A DNA stretch of 64,000 bases from Thermanaerothrix daxensis (GTDB lineage: Bacteria > Chloroflexota > Anaerolineae > Anaerolineales > Anaerolineaceae). Below the pieces are notes generated by a model. It made no database searches, was not told where the DNA came from, and saw only the letters and a list, made by a program, of their open reading frames with translations. Numbering within the stretch: the first letter of the stretch is position 1; the number at the start of each line of letters is the position of its first letter. A program made the position numbers and the translations under genes. The stretch is from NCBI RefSeq assembly GCF_001306145.1, contig NZ_LGKO01000003.1, positions 52,087 through 116,086 on the forward strand, read 5' to 3'. This document shows, in pieces, positions 9,744-18,351 of the stretch.

Positions 9744-11408
9744 ATGCGCATTCTTCGTCAAGGTTGGCTTTTCATCGGCTTACTTCTGCTGGCAGCGTGT
9801 CAGGCCGCTCCCATGGCAGACCCCGTCGCAGCCCCAACTGCCACCTTCACCCCCTTTCTTCCCCTCCCCTCGGCCTCACCCAGCCCCTCACCGCGCCCGG
9901 CGCTCACCCTCTGGCTGGATCCGGCTCTCCCCGCTGCCCTGCGTGCCCAGGTCAGCCTTCCGCCGGCGTGGGAATTTGCTTCCCATCCCGAATCGGCCAC
10001 CCTGCGCCTGATGCTAGCGCAAAGCGAAGCGCCACTGGGGTATTGGGTCTATGCGTTGGTAGGACGTTTCCCCACCCTGCGCGATGCCCTCAGCGCCGCC
10101 GAATTACGTCAGTTATGGCAGGGAGATGCCAACGAGGGTGGCCCCCTGTGGATGGATGAAGACACATTGAACACTCTGAGCGCTGCCTGGGGAGCCCCTG
10201 CACCCAAAGCCGTGCAGGTGGTCAACCCCGAGCAGTTAACGGAAACGCTGTGGGCCCACCCCGAAGCCCTGGGCATTGTGCCCTTTGAGCGTCTGGAGCC
10301 GCGCCTTAAGGTGTTGGCCGTAGAAGAGCAGTCCCCCATCCACAAAGATTTTGACCCGGCCCGCTACCCCCTGGCCGTGCCCTACGCCTTGCTGGGGGAA
10401 GCGGAGGCTCAGACCGCCTTCCGGCAAGCGGCTCAACACGCCGACCTGACTGCCCCCATCCCCACCGGCAACCGCGACCCCAACTGCCTGACCGCGGTGG
10501 CTGTAACCGGGGTGACCGCCATTGTACGCGCCACCGCCTGGACGCTGGACCTGCGCGGTACCGATTACGCCATCGAAGAAATTGCTCCCTGGCTGCGCGA
10601 AGCCGACATCACCCACATCAACAACGAAGTGGCTTTTCGTGAAGACTGTCCCCATACCAACGACGGCCTGAACGCTCAAGGGGTGATCGTTTTCCCCTGC
10701 AGTCACAGCCGCTACCTGGCTGTTCTGGACGCCCTGGGGACGGATGTCGTAGAAATGACCGGGGATCACTTCATTGATGCCCGCCCCGAGGACGTCCTCT
10801 ACACCCTGGAGCAGTACCACCAGCGCGGCTGGCAGACCTACGGCGGCGGCGCTACCCTGGAAGAGGGTCGCCAACCCGCCCTGTTCGAACACAACGGCAA
10901 CCGCATTGCTTTCATTGGATGCAACGCCAAAGGTCCCGGCTACGCCCAGGCCTCTGCTACCCAACCCGGCGCCGTCTTGTGCGATTTTGACCGCCTGACC
11001 GCCGATATCGCCGCCCTGCGCGCACAAGGTTACCTGCCCATCGTCACCTTCTCCCACATCGAATACGAAACCTTCACCGCCAATCCCCTGGCCGTGCAGG
11101 ATTTCCAGCGCGTTGCTCAGGCCGGGGCGGTTATCGTCTCGGGCAGCCAGGGACATTTGCCCCAGGCCATGGAGTTTTACGGCGGCTCTTTCTTGCATTA
11201 CGGTCTGGGCAACCTGCTTTTCGACCAATGGAGCCTGGGAGCGCCCTTCGACCAGGCTTTCATTGATCGGCACATCTTTTACGCCGGACACTACGTGAGC
11301 ACCGAACTGCTGACCCTGCGCTTTGTGGATTTTGCCCGCTCGCGCCCGATGACCCCCGCAGAGCGCCGTGATCTGCTTCAAACCGTGTTCAGCGCCAGCG
11401 GCTGGTGA
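9744..11408 (+). CDS. CapA-family lipoprotein with an N-terminal binding-protein-like domain
   Basis: 554 residues. A lipoprotein signal ends in LLAAC, followed by a short Pro/Thr linker. Residues ~50-225 resemble part of a periplasmic phosphate-type binding domain (LRDALSAAELRQLWQGD, then VVNPEQLTETLWAHPEALGIVPF). Residues ~250-545 are a CapA/PgsA-type metallophosphoesterase-like domain: EADITHINNEVAF, MTGDHFIDARPEDVLYTLEQYHQRGWQTYGGG, FIGCN and VSGSQGHLPQAMEFYGGSFLHYGLGNLLFDQW match the usual N-E, G-N-H, N and H-x-PH blocks of the family, with Asp in place of the usual Asn in GDH. CapA proteins act in polyglutamate or capsule export, but many homologues are uncharacterised. The fusion with a binding-protein-like domain is the odd part. 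Confidence 0.78.
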   Translation: MRILRQGWLFIGLLLLAACQAAPMADPVAAPTATFTPFLPLPSASPSPSPRPALTLWLDPALPAALRAQVSLPPAWEFASHPESATLRLMLAQSEAPLGYWVYALVGRFPTLRDALSAAELRQLWQGDANEGGPLWMDEDTLNTLSAAWGAPAPKAVQVVNPEQLTETLWAHPEALGIVPFERLEPRLKVLAVEEQSPIHKDFDPARYPLAVPYALLGEAEAQTAFRQAAQHADLTAPIPTGNRDPNCLTAVAVTGVTAIVRATAWTLDLRGTDYAIEEIAPWLREADITHINNEVAFREDCPHTNDGLNAQGVIVFPCSHSRYLAVLDALGTDVVEMTGDHFIDARPEDVLYTLEQYHQRGWQTYGGGATLEEGRQPALFEHNGNRIAFIGCNAKGPGYAQASATQPGAVLCDFDRLTADIAALRAQGYLPIVTFSHIEYETFTANPLAVQDFQRVAQAGAVIVSGSQGHLPQAMEFYGGSFLHYGLGNLLFDQWSLGAPFDQAFIDRHIFYAGHYVSTELLTLRFVDFARSRPMTPAERRDLLQTVFSASGW

Positions 11409-11423
11409 CGAGGGTCACCCTCT

Positions 11424-12731
11424 CTATTCTCCCACTTCCTTGCGCAGAATGTCTGCAGTCAGGTTCATCAGGCGAATCACCTCACGCAGGACGGCCTCTT
11501 TCTGCTCCACCTGCAGGCGCAGATGGCGGACCTCTTGTTCCAGGGCCTGTAAGCGCCGTGCTTGCTCACAATGCTCCCGCCAGTAGGTAAGGCCTATCCC
11601 GCGCCACAGGACCGGTTCGTCAGCCGCCGTGGGCAGGGCATCCAGATCCAGCGCCCAACCCTCGCGCCGACCCAAATCGGCCAGGTCCGCGCGCAGTTCG
11701 TCCCAATCGGCGGGGGCCGAGAAACGCATTTGCGGGAAGATCAAACGCAGGCGCTCTATCAGATCATCTACCGTGGTATCCTGCCAATCTGCGTAACGCG
11801 CCATTAAACGGTGGAGAAAGAAATAAGTGCCCTCCATGCCGAGCAAGGCCGTTTTCAGCATGGCCGATGACGCCAGGCTGATGTAAGCCCGGGGCGGGCT
11901 TCCCGCGGCCTCGGGGGTTATTTGCCCCAGCAGTAACAACGCCTCCCAGGGCCGATCAGCCCCGGCAAAGTTGTTCCCGACCTCGCTGAGGCGCGGATTG
12001 ACCCAGGCCGGATGATTCTTGATCGCCAGGCGTACCGGCCGGAAGGCCGCGCACACGGCCCCATCCAGCCAGGCATCCACTTCCGGCGGGAGCACCTCCA
12101 GCAGTGGAAAGTACTGGCGAAAGAGAACGGCCTCAGCCTTCAGCGCCATCGCCGGCGAAAGATTGAAGAGGCGCCGAAACCGCTCTGCCAGTCCGGCCTC
12201 GGTACGGCAGGCAGCCACAAAGGCCCCCAGATCTATCTTGCGCACCGGGCAGCCGGGGGGTTCAAGCAAAAGCGCAGGTTCCAGCAACCAGATTTCGCTA
12301 ACCGCCTCGAAGGCGAAATCCCGTGCCAGGAAGGCACCATCGTGCTTCCGGGCCACCCAATCGGCAAAACGGCGCCGTGGACTGTAGGTGAGCAGCCCCT
12401 CATCGGTCAGGATGACCGGCACGCCCACCGCATGCCCGCGCGCCATTAGCGTGTTGAAATGCGGAAACCCCCAAGTGAAAGTGTGCAGAACGTCGGCACG
12501 CCCGAGATGCTCGGCGAAGAGCGCTTCGTAAGCCTCCGCAGGCGCCGCAGACTCAATCAGGATGACCTCATCCCACACCCCCAATGCACGGGCGCGCTCC
12601 AGGTAGGGCCGGGTGCGTGGCGTGTCATAAAGCAAAAGGGTCTTTGGGCGCCCGGCATAAGCGGTCGTGGATAGTATCAGCGTCATCAAAAGGTGATATT
12701 CGGTACCGCAGGCAAAAAGGACGGAGCGCAT
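11424..12731 (-). CDS. polysialyltransferase-like (GT52-related) protein
   Basis: 435 residues. The opening MRSVLFACGTEYHLLMTL, the Asp-rich segment LTDEGLLTYSP and the later IKNHPAW and YISLASSAMLKTALLG blocks recall the capsular polysialyltransferase and LPS sialyltransferase families, in which the His-Pro and Ser-Ser motifs bind CMP-sugar. This is remembered resemblance, so the donor is uncertain. Residues ~395-430 form a heptad-patterned coiled coil (EHCEQARRLQALEQEVRHL) that may drive oligomerisation. The start is ATG 12731, six bases after GGGAGG; an in-frame ATG six codons earlier has no such site. It diverges from the histidine kinase gene. Confidence 0.5.
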   Translation of the reverse strand: MRSVLFACGTEYHLLMTLILSTTAYAGRPKTLLLYDTPRTRPYLERARALGVWDEVILIESAAPAEAYEALFAEHLGRADVLHTFTWGFPHFNTLMARGHAVGVPVILTDEGLLTYSPRRRFADWVARKHDGAFLARDFAFEAVSEIWLLEPALLLEPPGCPVRKIDLGAFVAACRTEAGLAERFRRLFNLSPAMALKAEAVLFRQYFPLLEVLPPEVDAWLDGAVCAAFRPVRLAIKNHPAWVNPRLSEVGNNFAGADRPWEALLLLGQITPEAAGSPPRAYISLASSAMLKTALLGMEGTYFFLHRLMARYADWQDTTVDDLIERLRLIFPQMRFSAPADWDELRADLADLGRREGWALDLDALPTAADEPVLWRGIGLTYWREHCEQARRLQALEQEVRHLRLQVEQKEAVLREVIRLMNLTADILRKEVGE

Positions 12732-12830
12732 CAGGAACCTCCCGCACATGAGTTGCCTTAACTCTAACCCAAAGGCAGCCAGATGGCAATCATCCCCGCC
12801 GGAAGATCGTCTCCTTTTTCAAAGGGGCAT

Positions 12831-12859
12831 TTGCATCCTGGCGACCCTTGTTCTACAAT
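12831..12859 (+). promoter_or_regulatory. sigma-70-type promoter of the histidine kinase operon
   Basis: TTGCAT (12831-12836), a 17-base spacer, and TACAAT (12854-12859). The predicted transcription start falls at about 12866-12868, on or next to the ATG at 12868, so the message is probably leaderless. Confidence 0.65.
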
Positions 12860-12867
12860 TAGGGCAA

Positions 12868-15129
12868 ATGCAACCGATGGCAATTAGGGAATCAACGCTC
12901 GTTACTCCTCCTTCCTGGCTGAAACCCCGCGAATGGACAGGTGGTGGGGCAATTTTGCTGCTTTTGCACCTAGCCTGGCTGATTTGGGGACGCGAGGATG
13001 CCTGGGAGCGCCTGTGGTTGGCCAGCCTGGTCACGCTCATCCCTACCTTGTTGGTGATTTGGCTGGTCTGGCAGGACGCCCCTAACCGACCGGCGGCCTG
13101 GCGCTGGCTGGCCCTGGGGCTGGCCATACGCCTGGCAGGGGATGGAGGACGCTGGGTCCTGGCGATTTTGCACCCTGCGCCCACCTTTCTCATCCCAACC
13201 CTCGGGGTCTGCTACGCACTGGCAGCCCTGCTCACGGCCTGGGGATTATGGCAATACACCCACCCGCTCCGTGCAACCACCTCGCGCATGCGCCTGGGGG
13301 TAGATCTCTTTCTCACCTCCGCCGCCGTGCTCACCCTGCTCTGGCTGCTGGTCCTGCGCCCCGGCTTGAATGCCACCCGCGGTCAGGCCTCCTTTCCGCT
13401 GTGGATGGGCTTGCAGATGGCCTGGCTGCCCGTGCTGATCGCGCTCAACCGCTTTTTGATCGCTGAGGTGGATCATTTCCCCTCGGCCCTGGGAGGGTGG
13501 GGGCTGGGCTGGCTGATCCTGGTCCTGAGCGATCAGGCATTTTTCAGCCTGTGGAGTCAGGATGCCTACCTCCTGGGCAGCCCCCTGGATGTGGGTTGGA
13601 ACCTGGGGGCGGTCATCCTGGGAGCGGCGGCCTTGCTTGCCGGACCACCCATCTCTCCGGTACGCTCCCTTTCGCGCTGGCAGCGCGGGTGGCGCTACGC
13701 TAGCACCCGTCTGCAGAACCTGCTGCCTTTGCTCTTCACGCTGATCCTCGGTTGGATTGTGCTGATCGGGTACCAAATCCAGGGGCATGTGGACCTGCTC
13801 GGCGTGTGGGTAATGCTCTGGCTCACGGTGGGACTGATCGCTCGTCAGGGTCTGCTGATCGGTGAAACCGAGTTTCGCCAGTATGCAGGGCTGGTTTACA
13901 GCATTGCCGAGCCGGCTTTCATCTGCGACCGCCGCGGCGCACTTCGGCTGGTCAACCCTGCCTTCTGCCAGGCCGCCGGGGTGGAGCACGAACAAGACCT
14001 GCTGGGTTCACCCCTTTTGGAGTGGTTTGCCCCTGCTGAAAACCTGGCCGCCTGGGTCCGTACGACCCTGGATAAAGATACCGACACCGAGAAGACCTGG
14101 GCGGGAGAAACGTACCTGCTGGCTCGCGATGGGCGCCGCATCCCGGTGTTCCTCTCCCTGCGGCGCATTCTTCCTACCGAACGTGAACGCCTGGTGTTGG
14201 CAGGCACCGCACACGATCTAACCCTGCAGAAAACCCAGCAGGCGGCATTGCAGGCGGCGCTGGAGCAGATTGAAGCCGACCGCGCCCAATTAGAACGTCT
14301 CAACGCCGACCTGGAGCGCCGGGTGGCCGAGAAAACCGCCGACCTCAGCGCGGCTTATGCCCGCCTGGAAGCGCAAAACCGGGCCTTACGTGAACTGGAT
14401 CGCCTCAAATCCGAGTTTGTTTCCCTGGTCTCCCACGAACTGCGCGCCCCCCTCACCAACATCAAGGGTGGGCTGGAACTGGTGCTCAGCAAACCTGCCC
14501 GCCTGCCCTCTGCCACCCGCGAACACCTTCTGCTGGTGCAAGCCGAGATTGAGCGTCTGGGTCGCTTCGTGGAGACCATCCTGGATCTTTCGGCTCTCGA
14601 GGCCGGACGGCTCCCGCTCTATCCTGCCCCCCTCGACCTGGAAGGCGTGGTGCATCGCCTGCAACGTCAAATGGCGCATCACCCGCAGGTAAAGCGCCTG
14701 GTCTGGCAGATTGCCCCGAATCTGCCCCCGGTGCTGGCCGACGAGCAGGCCCTTAGCAGCATCCTCTTCCACCTGATTGACAACGCGCTGAAATACGCCC
14801 CGCAGGGGGAAGTGCGGGTCGAGGCCCGGGTGCAGGAAGGTCAGTTGCACCTGCAGGTACTGGACGAAGGCCCCGGCCTCCCTGAAGAGGCCCTCCCACT
14901 GCTTTTCCAACCCTTCTACCGCGCCAGCGCCAACGATGCACAAGAGACCTACGGGCACGGCCTGGGGCTCTACATCGTGCGCCGCCTGGTCGAGGCCATG
15001 GGCGGTCAGGTGCAGGCCAGCAACCGCCCCCAGGGAGGCGCTTGTTTTCAGTGTACCCTCCCGCTGGCCGAGATCGAACCCCTCCCCGGGGAGCCCATCC
15101 CACTGGAGGACACCGAGCATGAAGCCTAA
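12868..15129 (+). CDS. membrane sensor histidine kinase (8TM-PAS-HisKA-HATPase)
   Basis: 753 residues from ATG 12868, chosen because the promoter ends eight bases upstream and earlier in-frame starts lie before or inside the promoter. About eight to nine hydrophobic helices fill residues ~20-330. A PAS domain spans ~335-455 (AGLVYSIAEPAFICDRRGALRLVNPAF), followed by a coiled coil (DRAQLERLNADLERRVAEK). HisKA carries the phospho-acceptor His523 in SLVSHELRAPLTNIKGG. The ATPase has the N box NALKYAP, G1 DEGPGLP and G2 GHGLGLYIVRRLVEAMGG. It should phosphorylate the response regulator whose gene overlaps its 3' end by 11 bases. The signal is unknown. Confidence 0.92.
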   Translation: MQPMAIRESTLVTPPSWLKPREWTGGGAILLLLHLAWLIWGREDAWERLWLASLVTLIPTLLVIWLVWQDAPNRPAAWRWLALGLAIRLAGDGGRWVLAILHPAPTFLIPTLGVCYALAALLTAWGLWQYTHPLRATTSRMRLGVDLFLTSAAVLTLLWLLVLRPGLNATRGQASFPLWMGLQMAWLPVLIALNRFLIAEVDHFPSALGGWGLGWLILVLSDQAFFSLWSQDAYLLGSPLDVGWNLGAVILGAAALLAGPPISPVRSLSRWQRGWRYASTRLQNLLPLLFTLILGWIVLIGYQIQGHVDLLGVWVMLWLTVGLIARQGLLIGETEFRQYAGLVYSIAEPAFICDRRGALRLVNPAFCQAAGVEHEQDLLGSPLLEWFAPAENLAAWVRTTLDKDTDTEKTWAGETYLLARDGRRIPVFLSLRRILPTERERLVLAGTAHDLTLQKTQQAALQAALEQIEADRAQLERLNADLERRVAEKTADLSAAYARLEAQNRALRELDRLKSEFVSLVSHELRAPLTNIKGGLELVLSKPARLPSATREHLLLVQAEIERLGRFVETILDLSALEAGRLPLYPAPLDLEGVVHRLQRQMAHHPQVKRLVWQIAPNLPPVLADEQALSSILFHLIDNALKYAPQGEVRVEARVQEGQLHLQVLDEGPGLPEEALPLLFQPFYRASANDAQETYGHGLGLYIVRRLVEAMGGQVQASNRPQGGACFQCTLPLAEIEPLPGEPIPLEDTEHEA

Positions 15130-15814
15130 ACTCCTGGTGGTGGATGACGATCCAACGCTGCTGCGCTTTTTGCGCGATTATCTGCAAGATGAAGGCTACA
15201 CCGTCTTCACCGCAACGGGTGGGGCAGAGGCGCTGCGCGTGGCCTACCGCGAACACCCCCACCTGGTGCTACTGGATGTAATGATGCCCGGCATGGATGG
15301 CTGGCAGGTGACCACCCGCCTGCGCGAACTTTCGGACGTACCGATCATCCTGTTGACTGCCAAAAACACCGAAGCCGATAAATTGCGCGGCTTCCGCCTC
15401 GGGGTGGACGACTACATTACCAAGCCGTTCAGTTTCGCTGAATTAAAAGCGCGCATTCAGGCGGTGCTCAACCGCGCCCGGCGCACCCAGACCCCCGAAA
15501 CCCAACGCCTGCGCCTGGGCGAATTGGAGATTGACTTTGACCGGCACGAAGTCCGAAGGCAGCAGCAGATCATCCCCCTCACGCCTACCGAGTTCCGCCT
15601 CCTGGAAGTCCTGGTGCGGGCTCAGGGGCGTGTGGTCGCCGAGGAGGAACTTCTGCGCGAGATCTGGGGCACCAACCGTACCGAAGATACGGCGCTGATT
15701 CGCCGTTACATCTGGCTGCTGCGCAAAAAAATTGAACCCAAGCCGGCAACCCCGCGCTACATCTTGACCGTGCGCGGCTACGGCTACCGCCTGGGAGAAG
15801 GAGAAACGACCTGA
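15119..15814 (+). CDS. OmpR/PhoB-family response regulator
   Basis: 231 residues. The receiver has the acidic cluster VVDDDP (Asp9-11), the phosphorylated Asp53 in LLDVMMPGMDGW, and Lys in LLTAKN. The C-terminal winged helix (residues ~132-228; ELEIDFDRHEVRR, LTPTEFRLLEVLVRAQGRVV, RYIWLLRKKIEP, VRGYGYRL) binds DNA. The ATG lies inside the end of the kinase gene, so translation is coupled and the kinase is its cognate partner. Target genes are unknown. Confidence 0.95.
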   Translation: MKPKLLVVDDDPTLLRFLRDYLQDEGYTVFTATGGAEALRVAYREHPHLVLLDVMMPGMDGWQVTTRLRELSDVPIILLTAKNTEADKLRGFRLGVDDYITKPFSFAELKARIQAVLNRARRTQTPETQRLRLGELEIDFDRHEVRRQQQIIPLTPTEFRLLEVLVRAQGRVVAEEELLREIWGTNRTEDTALIRRYIWLLRKKIEPKPATPRYILTVRGYGYRLGEGETT

Positions 15815-15820
15815 CCCCCC

Positions 15821-16279
15821 ATGCTGACCTACTACTGCCCCCATTGCTGGCACACGCTCGATGCCGGGGTCACGGTTTGCCCCGTCTGCGGCTACGACCT
15901 GACCGAATTTGAGCGCCTGCCGTATTCGCAGAAACTGATCCACGCCCTTCATCACCCCATCCCCGAGCGGCGCGTCATTGCTGCCCAGGTGCTGGGAGAC
16001 CTGGGCGCGCGCGAAGCCCTGCCCGCCTTCGAAGCCCTTCTGGACGAGTTGCAGGGCGAGGCCTACGATTATTACCTGCTACGCGCGGTGTTGGAAGCCA
16101 TCGCTCGCATCCCCGATCCGCGCCGCGTGACCCTGCTCCGCCGCGCCACGCACCACCCGGCCGACCTGATCGCGCGCCTGGCGCACGACCTGCTGGCCCG
16201 GATCGAGGCTTCAGAACGGCTCGATACGCCGCACCAGGCGCTCGGGGGAATAACCGGTGAAGAAAACCAGCACACGTAG
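15821..16279 (+). CDS. zinc-ribbon and HEAT-like repeat protein
   Basis: 152 residues. The N-terminus holds a zinc ribbon of two CPxC knuckles (YYCPHCWHTL and TVCPVCGYDL). Residues ~30-135 are paired helices resembling HEAT or PBS-lyase-type repeats (RRVIAAQVLGDLGAREALPAFEALL; LLRAVLEAIARIPDPRRVTLL), usually a protein-binding scaffold. It begins six bases after the response regulator stop, so it belongs to that operon. Its 3' end overlaps the convergent DUF6062-like gene by 69 bases. Function unknown. Confidence 0.72.
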   Translation: MLTYYCPHCWHTLDAGVTVCPVCGYDLTEFERLPYSQKLIHALHHPIPERRVIAAQVLGDLGAREALPAFEALLDELQGEAYDYYLLRAVLEAIARIPDPRRVTLLRRATHHPADLIARLAHDLLARIEASERLDTPHQALGGITGEENQHT

Positions 16280-16957
16280 CCAGGCCACGCGCTCTTCTTC
16301 GGTCATGGCCTCCTCGCGGTAGGCCCAGTTCTGCTTGCGGATGTATTCGCGCATGCGCGCGGCGAGCACATCCAGGCGGCTGAGCGTCTCCTCACGCAGG
16401 AAGCGCGTCGCTTCGGGGTACCGCTGAGCATACTGGTGCAGTGCCTGGCGCAGGTGGGGCAGGCACAACCCGTCCGCCTGGTGGTAAAGCGGGCGTGCGT
16501 GTTCTGCGTGCAGGGTCAGGTCTTCCAGCAGGGTAATGAGGGCGTTGGCCTGCACCTCTTCCACAATCCGACACAAGGGACAGGTCGGCGCTGGGGGAGG
16601 TGCGGCAGGGCGTCGCCGCAGGCGTTCCAGCCACCCCCACATCCCTTTGGGGGCAGGCTGCAGGCTGCCCCCTTTCTGCAGATCACGCATGGCTTGCCGG
16701 GCCAGCGATTCGTAAATCATATTCACGCCCAGCAAAACCCCACTGCTCTCCATCTCGGTAGCCACCAGCAGACGCGTATGCTCCGGGCAGAAGCCGTAAG
16801 CCTCTTGCAGAGGGCGACGCGATTCGGGGTCGTTGACATTCTCCCACAGAAAGGAATCCACGCTACGTCGCGCCGCCTCATCGCCCAGGCGGCAGATGGG
16901 ACAGCCCGGCTTTTTCAGTGCCTCCTCCAAATGTACCAGGGTCAGAGCAAAAGGCAT
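16211..16957 (-). CDS. DUF6062-like Cys-pair protein, second gene after the fluoride riboswitch
   Basis: 248 residues. It contains two similar halves, each with a CPxC knuckle followed by a Cys-His pair further on: GCPICRLGDEAARR with YGFCPEH, and TCPLCRIVEEVQ with GLCLPH. This suggests two metal sites, probably zinc. The pattern resembles the uncharacterised DUF6062 family. A Pro/Ala-rich loop (RRRPAAPPPAPT) separates the halves. The start is ATG 16957, five bases after GGGAGG; 28 extra upstream codons are open but lack a ribosome site. It lies 90 bases after the riboswitch-controlled gene on the same strand and is probably in the same transcript, which would make it fluoride-responsive. No known fluoride function. 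Confidence 0.65.
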   Translation of the reverse strand: MPFALTLVHLEEALKKPGCPICRLGDEAARRSVDSFLWENVNDPESRRPLQEAYGFCPEHTRLLVATEMESSGVLLGVNMIYESLARQAMRDLQKGGSLQPAPKGMWGWLERLRRRPAAPPPAPTCPLCRIVEEVQANALITLLEDLTLHAEHARPLYHQADGLCLPHLRQALHQYAQRYPEATRFLREETLSRLDVLAARMREYIRKQNWAYREEAMTEEERVAWLRVLVFFTGYSPERLVRRIEPF

Positions 16958-17047
16958 ACTTGCCTCCCTTTCCAGGCGCGCAGTACTGCCTGCGGCAGCG
17001 CTCTTCCGACCGGGGGCGCTCCGCCCACCCCGCTCAGCCATTGTCTT

Positions 17048-17533
17048 TCACGCATGTCCCCCTCCATTGTCACCTAAAGCGTCAGCGGATGAGGATGCCG
17101 CCAGGGGCGCCGTCTCCCCTTCCCCCAACAGCCGGCTCAAACGCAGCGCATAGGCCGCCATGCGTTCAAGCGCTGCCCCCGCTTCTGCAACGACCTGCGC
17201 GCTCACCTCGCCGTATCCCTGCAGGCGCGCCGGATGGGCATCCACCAGTTCCGCCCAGCACACGCTAAACTGCCCGCTCAGCAGACGATTGATGCTCTCC
17301 TCGCGGGGCGCCAGCCCCAATTGCTCGCTCACCGCCGCCAGTTCTCGCAGGGCCGTCTGCAGCAATTGACGCACCTCCACCTCGCGTTCGGGAGAAAGGT
17401 GCAGTTGACTGCGATAGAGATAACCGCGCTCGGTCCGCTCACGCAACCAGCGCTCTGTCTGGCGCAGAGTCACCTCAAAAGTGTGCAAACTGGCCCACAA
17501 GAAATTTCGTTGTGCCGTATTTAACCCTTCCAT
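17048..17533 (-). CDS. unknown helical protein directly under fluoride riboswitch control
   Basis: 161 residues, not recognised. It is almost wholly helical, with no signal peptide and no clear membrane span. A notable segment is FEVTLRQTERWLRERTERG, and the C-terminus is a short low-complexity tail (AASSSADALGDNGGGHA). The start is ATG 17533, six bases after AGAGG and 20 bases after the riboswitch terminator. The fluoride riboswitch at 17577-17630 precedes it on the same strand with no other gene between. It is not a CrcB/Fluc channel, which has four membrane helices, nor a CLC-F antiporter. Any link to fluoride is inferred from the riboswitch alone. Confidence 0.65.
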   Translation of the reverse strand: MEGLNTAQRNFLWASLHTFEVTLRQTERWLRERTERGYLYRSQLHLSPEREVEVRQLLQTALRELAAVSEQLGLAPREESINRLLSGQFSVCWAELVDAHPARLQGYGEVSAQVVAEAGAALERMAAYALRLSRLLGEGETAPLAASSSADALGDNGGGHA

Positions 17534-17552
17534 ACCCAACCTCTTATAACAC

Positions 17553-17584
17553 AAAAGCCCCTGTCCGTGGAAACGACAGAGGCT
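17553..17584 (-). terminator. intrinsic terminator, expression platform of the fluoride riboswitch
   Basis: On the minus strand AGCCTCTGTCG pairs with CGGACAGGGGCT across a short loop, followed by TTTT. The 5' arm contains AGCCTC, which also forms the pseudoknot of the aptamer, so aptamer folding and terminator formation exclude each other. Fluoride binding should therefore allow read-through. Confidence 0.85.
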
Positions 17585-17630
17585 ATCAGCCCTGATGGGC
17601 GGTTTGGGTCTCCGGTGAGCCTCATCACCG
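17577..17630 (-). ncRNA. fluoride riboswitch aptamer (crcB motif)
   Basis: The minus-strand RNA matches the fluoride aptamer fold in every paired element: stem GGTG/CACC enclosing ATGAGGCT, stem GCCC/GGGC, the linker TGAT, and the pseudoknot GAGGCT with AGCCTC. Compared with the well-studied Thermotoga petrophila aptamer, the pseudoknot and first stem differ by changes that keep pairing (GGCC to GGCT with the partner changed to AGCC), which is strong evidence. The conserved CAAACCGCC joining segment is present. Transcription probably starts near 17668, giving a leader of about 135 bases to ATG 17533. Confidence 0.92.
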
Positions 17631-17674
17631 CAAGCTGCTGGGGCGGGCCTGTACCCTGCTCCGGCTCTGGCTCG

Positions 17675-17680
17675 ATTATA
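17675..17680 (-). promoter_or_regulatory. -10 element ahead of the fluoride riboswitch
   Basis: A perfect TATAAT on the minus strand, 45 bases upstream of the aptamer. No good -35 was found; the insertion-sequence remnant starts about 45 bases further upstream and may have altered the upstream region. Confidence 0.5.
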
Positions 17681-17724
17681 CCCTCATTTGTCGTAAGGTT
17701 GTAGCCGGGCGCGTTAGTCCACAC

Positions 17725-18328
17725 AAAATGTTACCGAGGCCGACGATGTCCGAAACCGATCCGATGTATGTGAACGAACGACGCAAATATCTCCAAAAAA
17801 TGTGGGGACGCTACCGAAAAGCCGACGAAAGCGAAAAAAAACACGCTTGCCAGACGAGATCACCTACTTCTCTCGCGCAGCCGCCCTTACCACAAGAACG
17901 ACAACCGTTTTGTCGAGGAAAACAACCCCTCCCTGCTCCGTGCCTATCTCGGTCACGGCCGCTTTGACACCCTGGCGCACTTACAGGTTCTCCGCCCGCT
18001 GTATGATCAACTGTGGCTCCATCACAACCTCTTCCAACCGGTGATGCGCTTACACTCCAAAGACGCCGTCGCTCCTTTACGCTACCGGCGTCAATTCGAT
18101 CCTACTCAACCACCGCTTGATCGCCTAATCGAACTGCAGTGCCTGGATGACGCGGCCCGCCACCGGCTGGAGAAGTTACGGCAAACCACTAACCCGCTGA
18201 TCCTGAGCGCTCAAATCAATGACCTCATCGGTCAATGGATGTCCTTGCCAACCCTCAAGAATCCCCAAACCGTAAATGGGTTTGATACCTTGATCAAGGA
18301 GGCGGACTTATCCCTACGGTAACATTTT
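17725..18328 (+). mobile_element. insertion-sequence remnant with perfect 12-base terminal repeats
   Basis: AAAATGTTACCG at 17725-17736 is matched exactly in inverted orientation by CGGTAACATTTT at 18317-18328. Between them lies a broken transposase gene whose stop codon sits inside the right repeat. At about 600 bases the element is far too short for its family, so most of the transposase has been deleted. It separates the fluoride riboswitch unit from the helicase/CRISPR region. Confidence 0.75.
17746..18322 (+). pseudogene. degraded integrase-core (DDE) transposase
   Basis: The N-terminal piece MYVNERRKYLQKMWGRYRKA is typical of the start of integrase-type transposases. After about residue 30 the frame breaks. 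The C-terminal piece resumes in another frame with SRPYHKNDNRFVEENN, LLRAYLGHGRFDT and LWLHHNLFQPVMRL, the region around and after the catalytic Glu. The DNA-binding middle and the two catalytic Asp regions are missing, and a further frame change occurs near 17880. The resemblance is to IS481-like or related integrase-core families. It cannot encode an active enzyme. Confidence 0.75.
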
Positions 18329-18351
18329 CTTTTGAACCAACGATCTACTTT

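Noticed and set aside
10236..11381. A 381-codon open frame antisense to the CapA-like gene
   Set aside because: No recognisable features; explained by GC-rich third positions.
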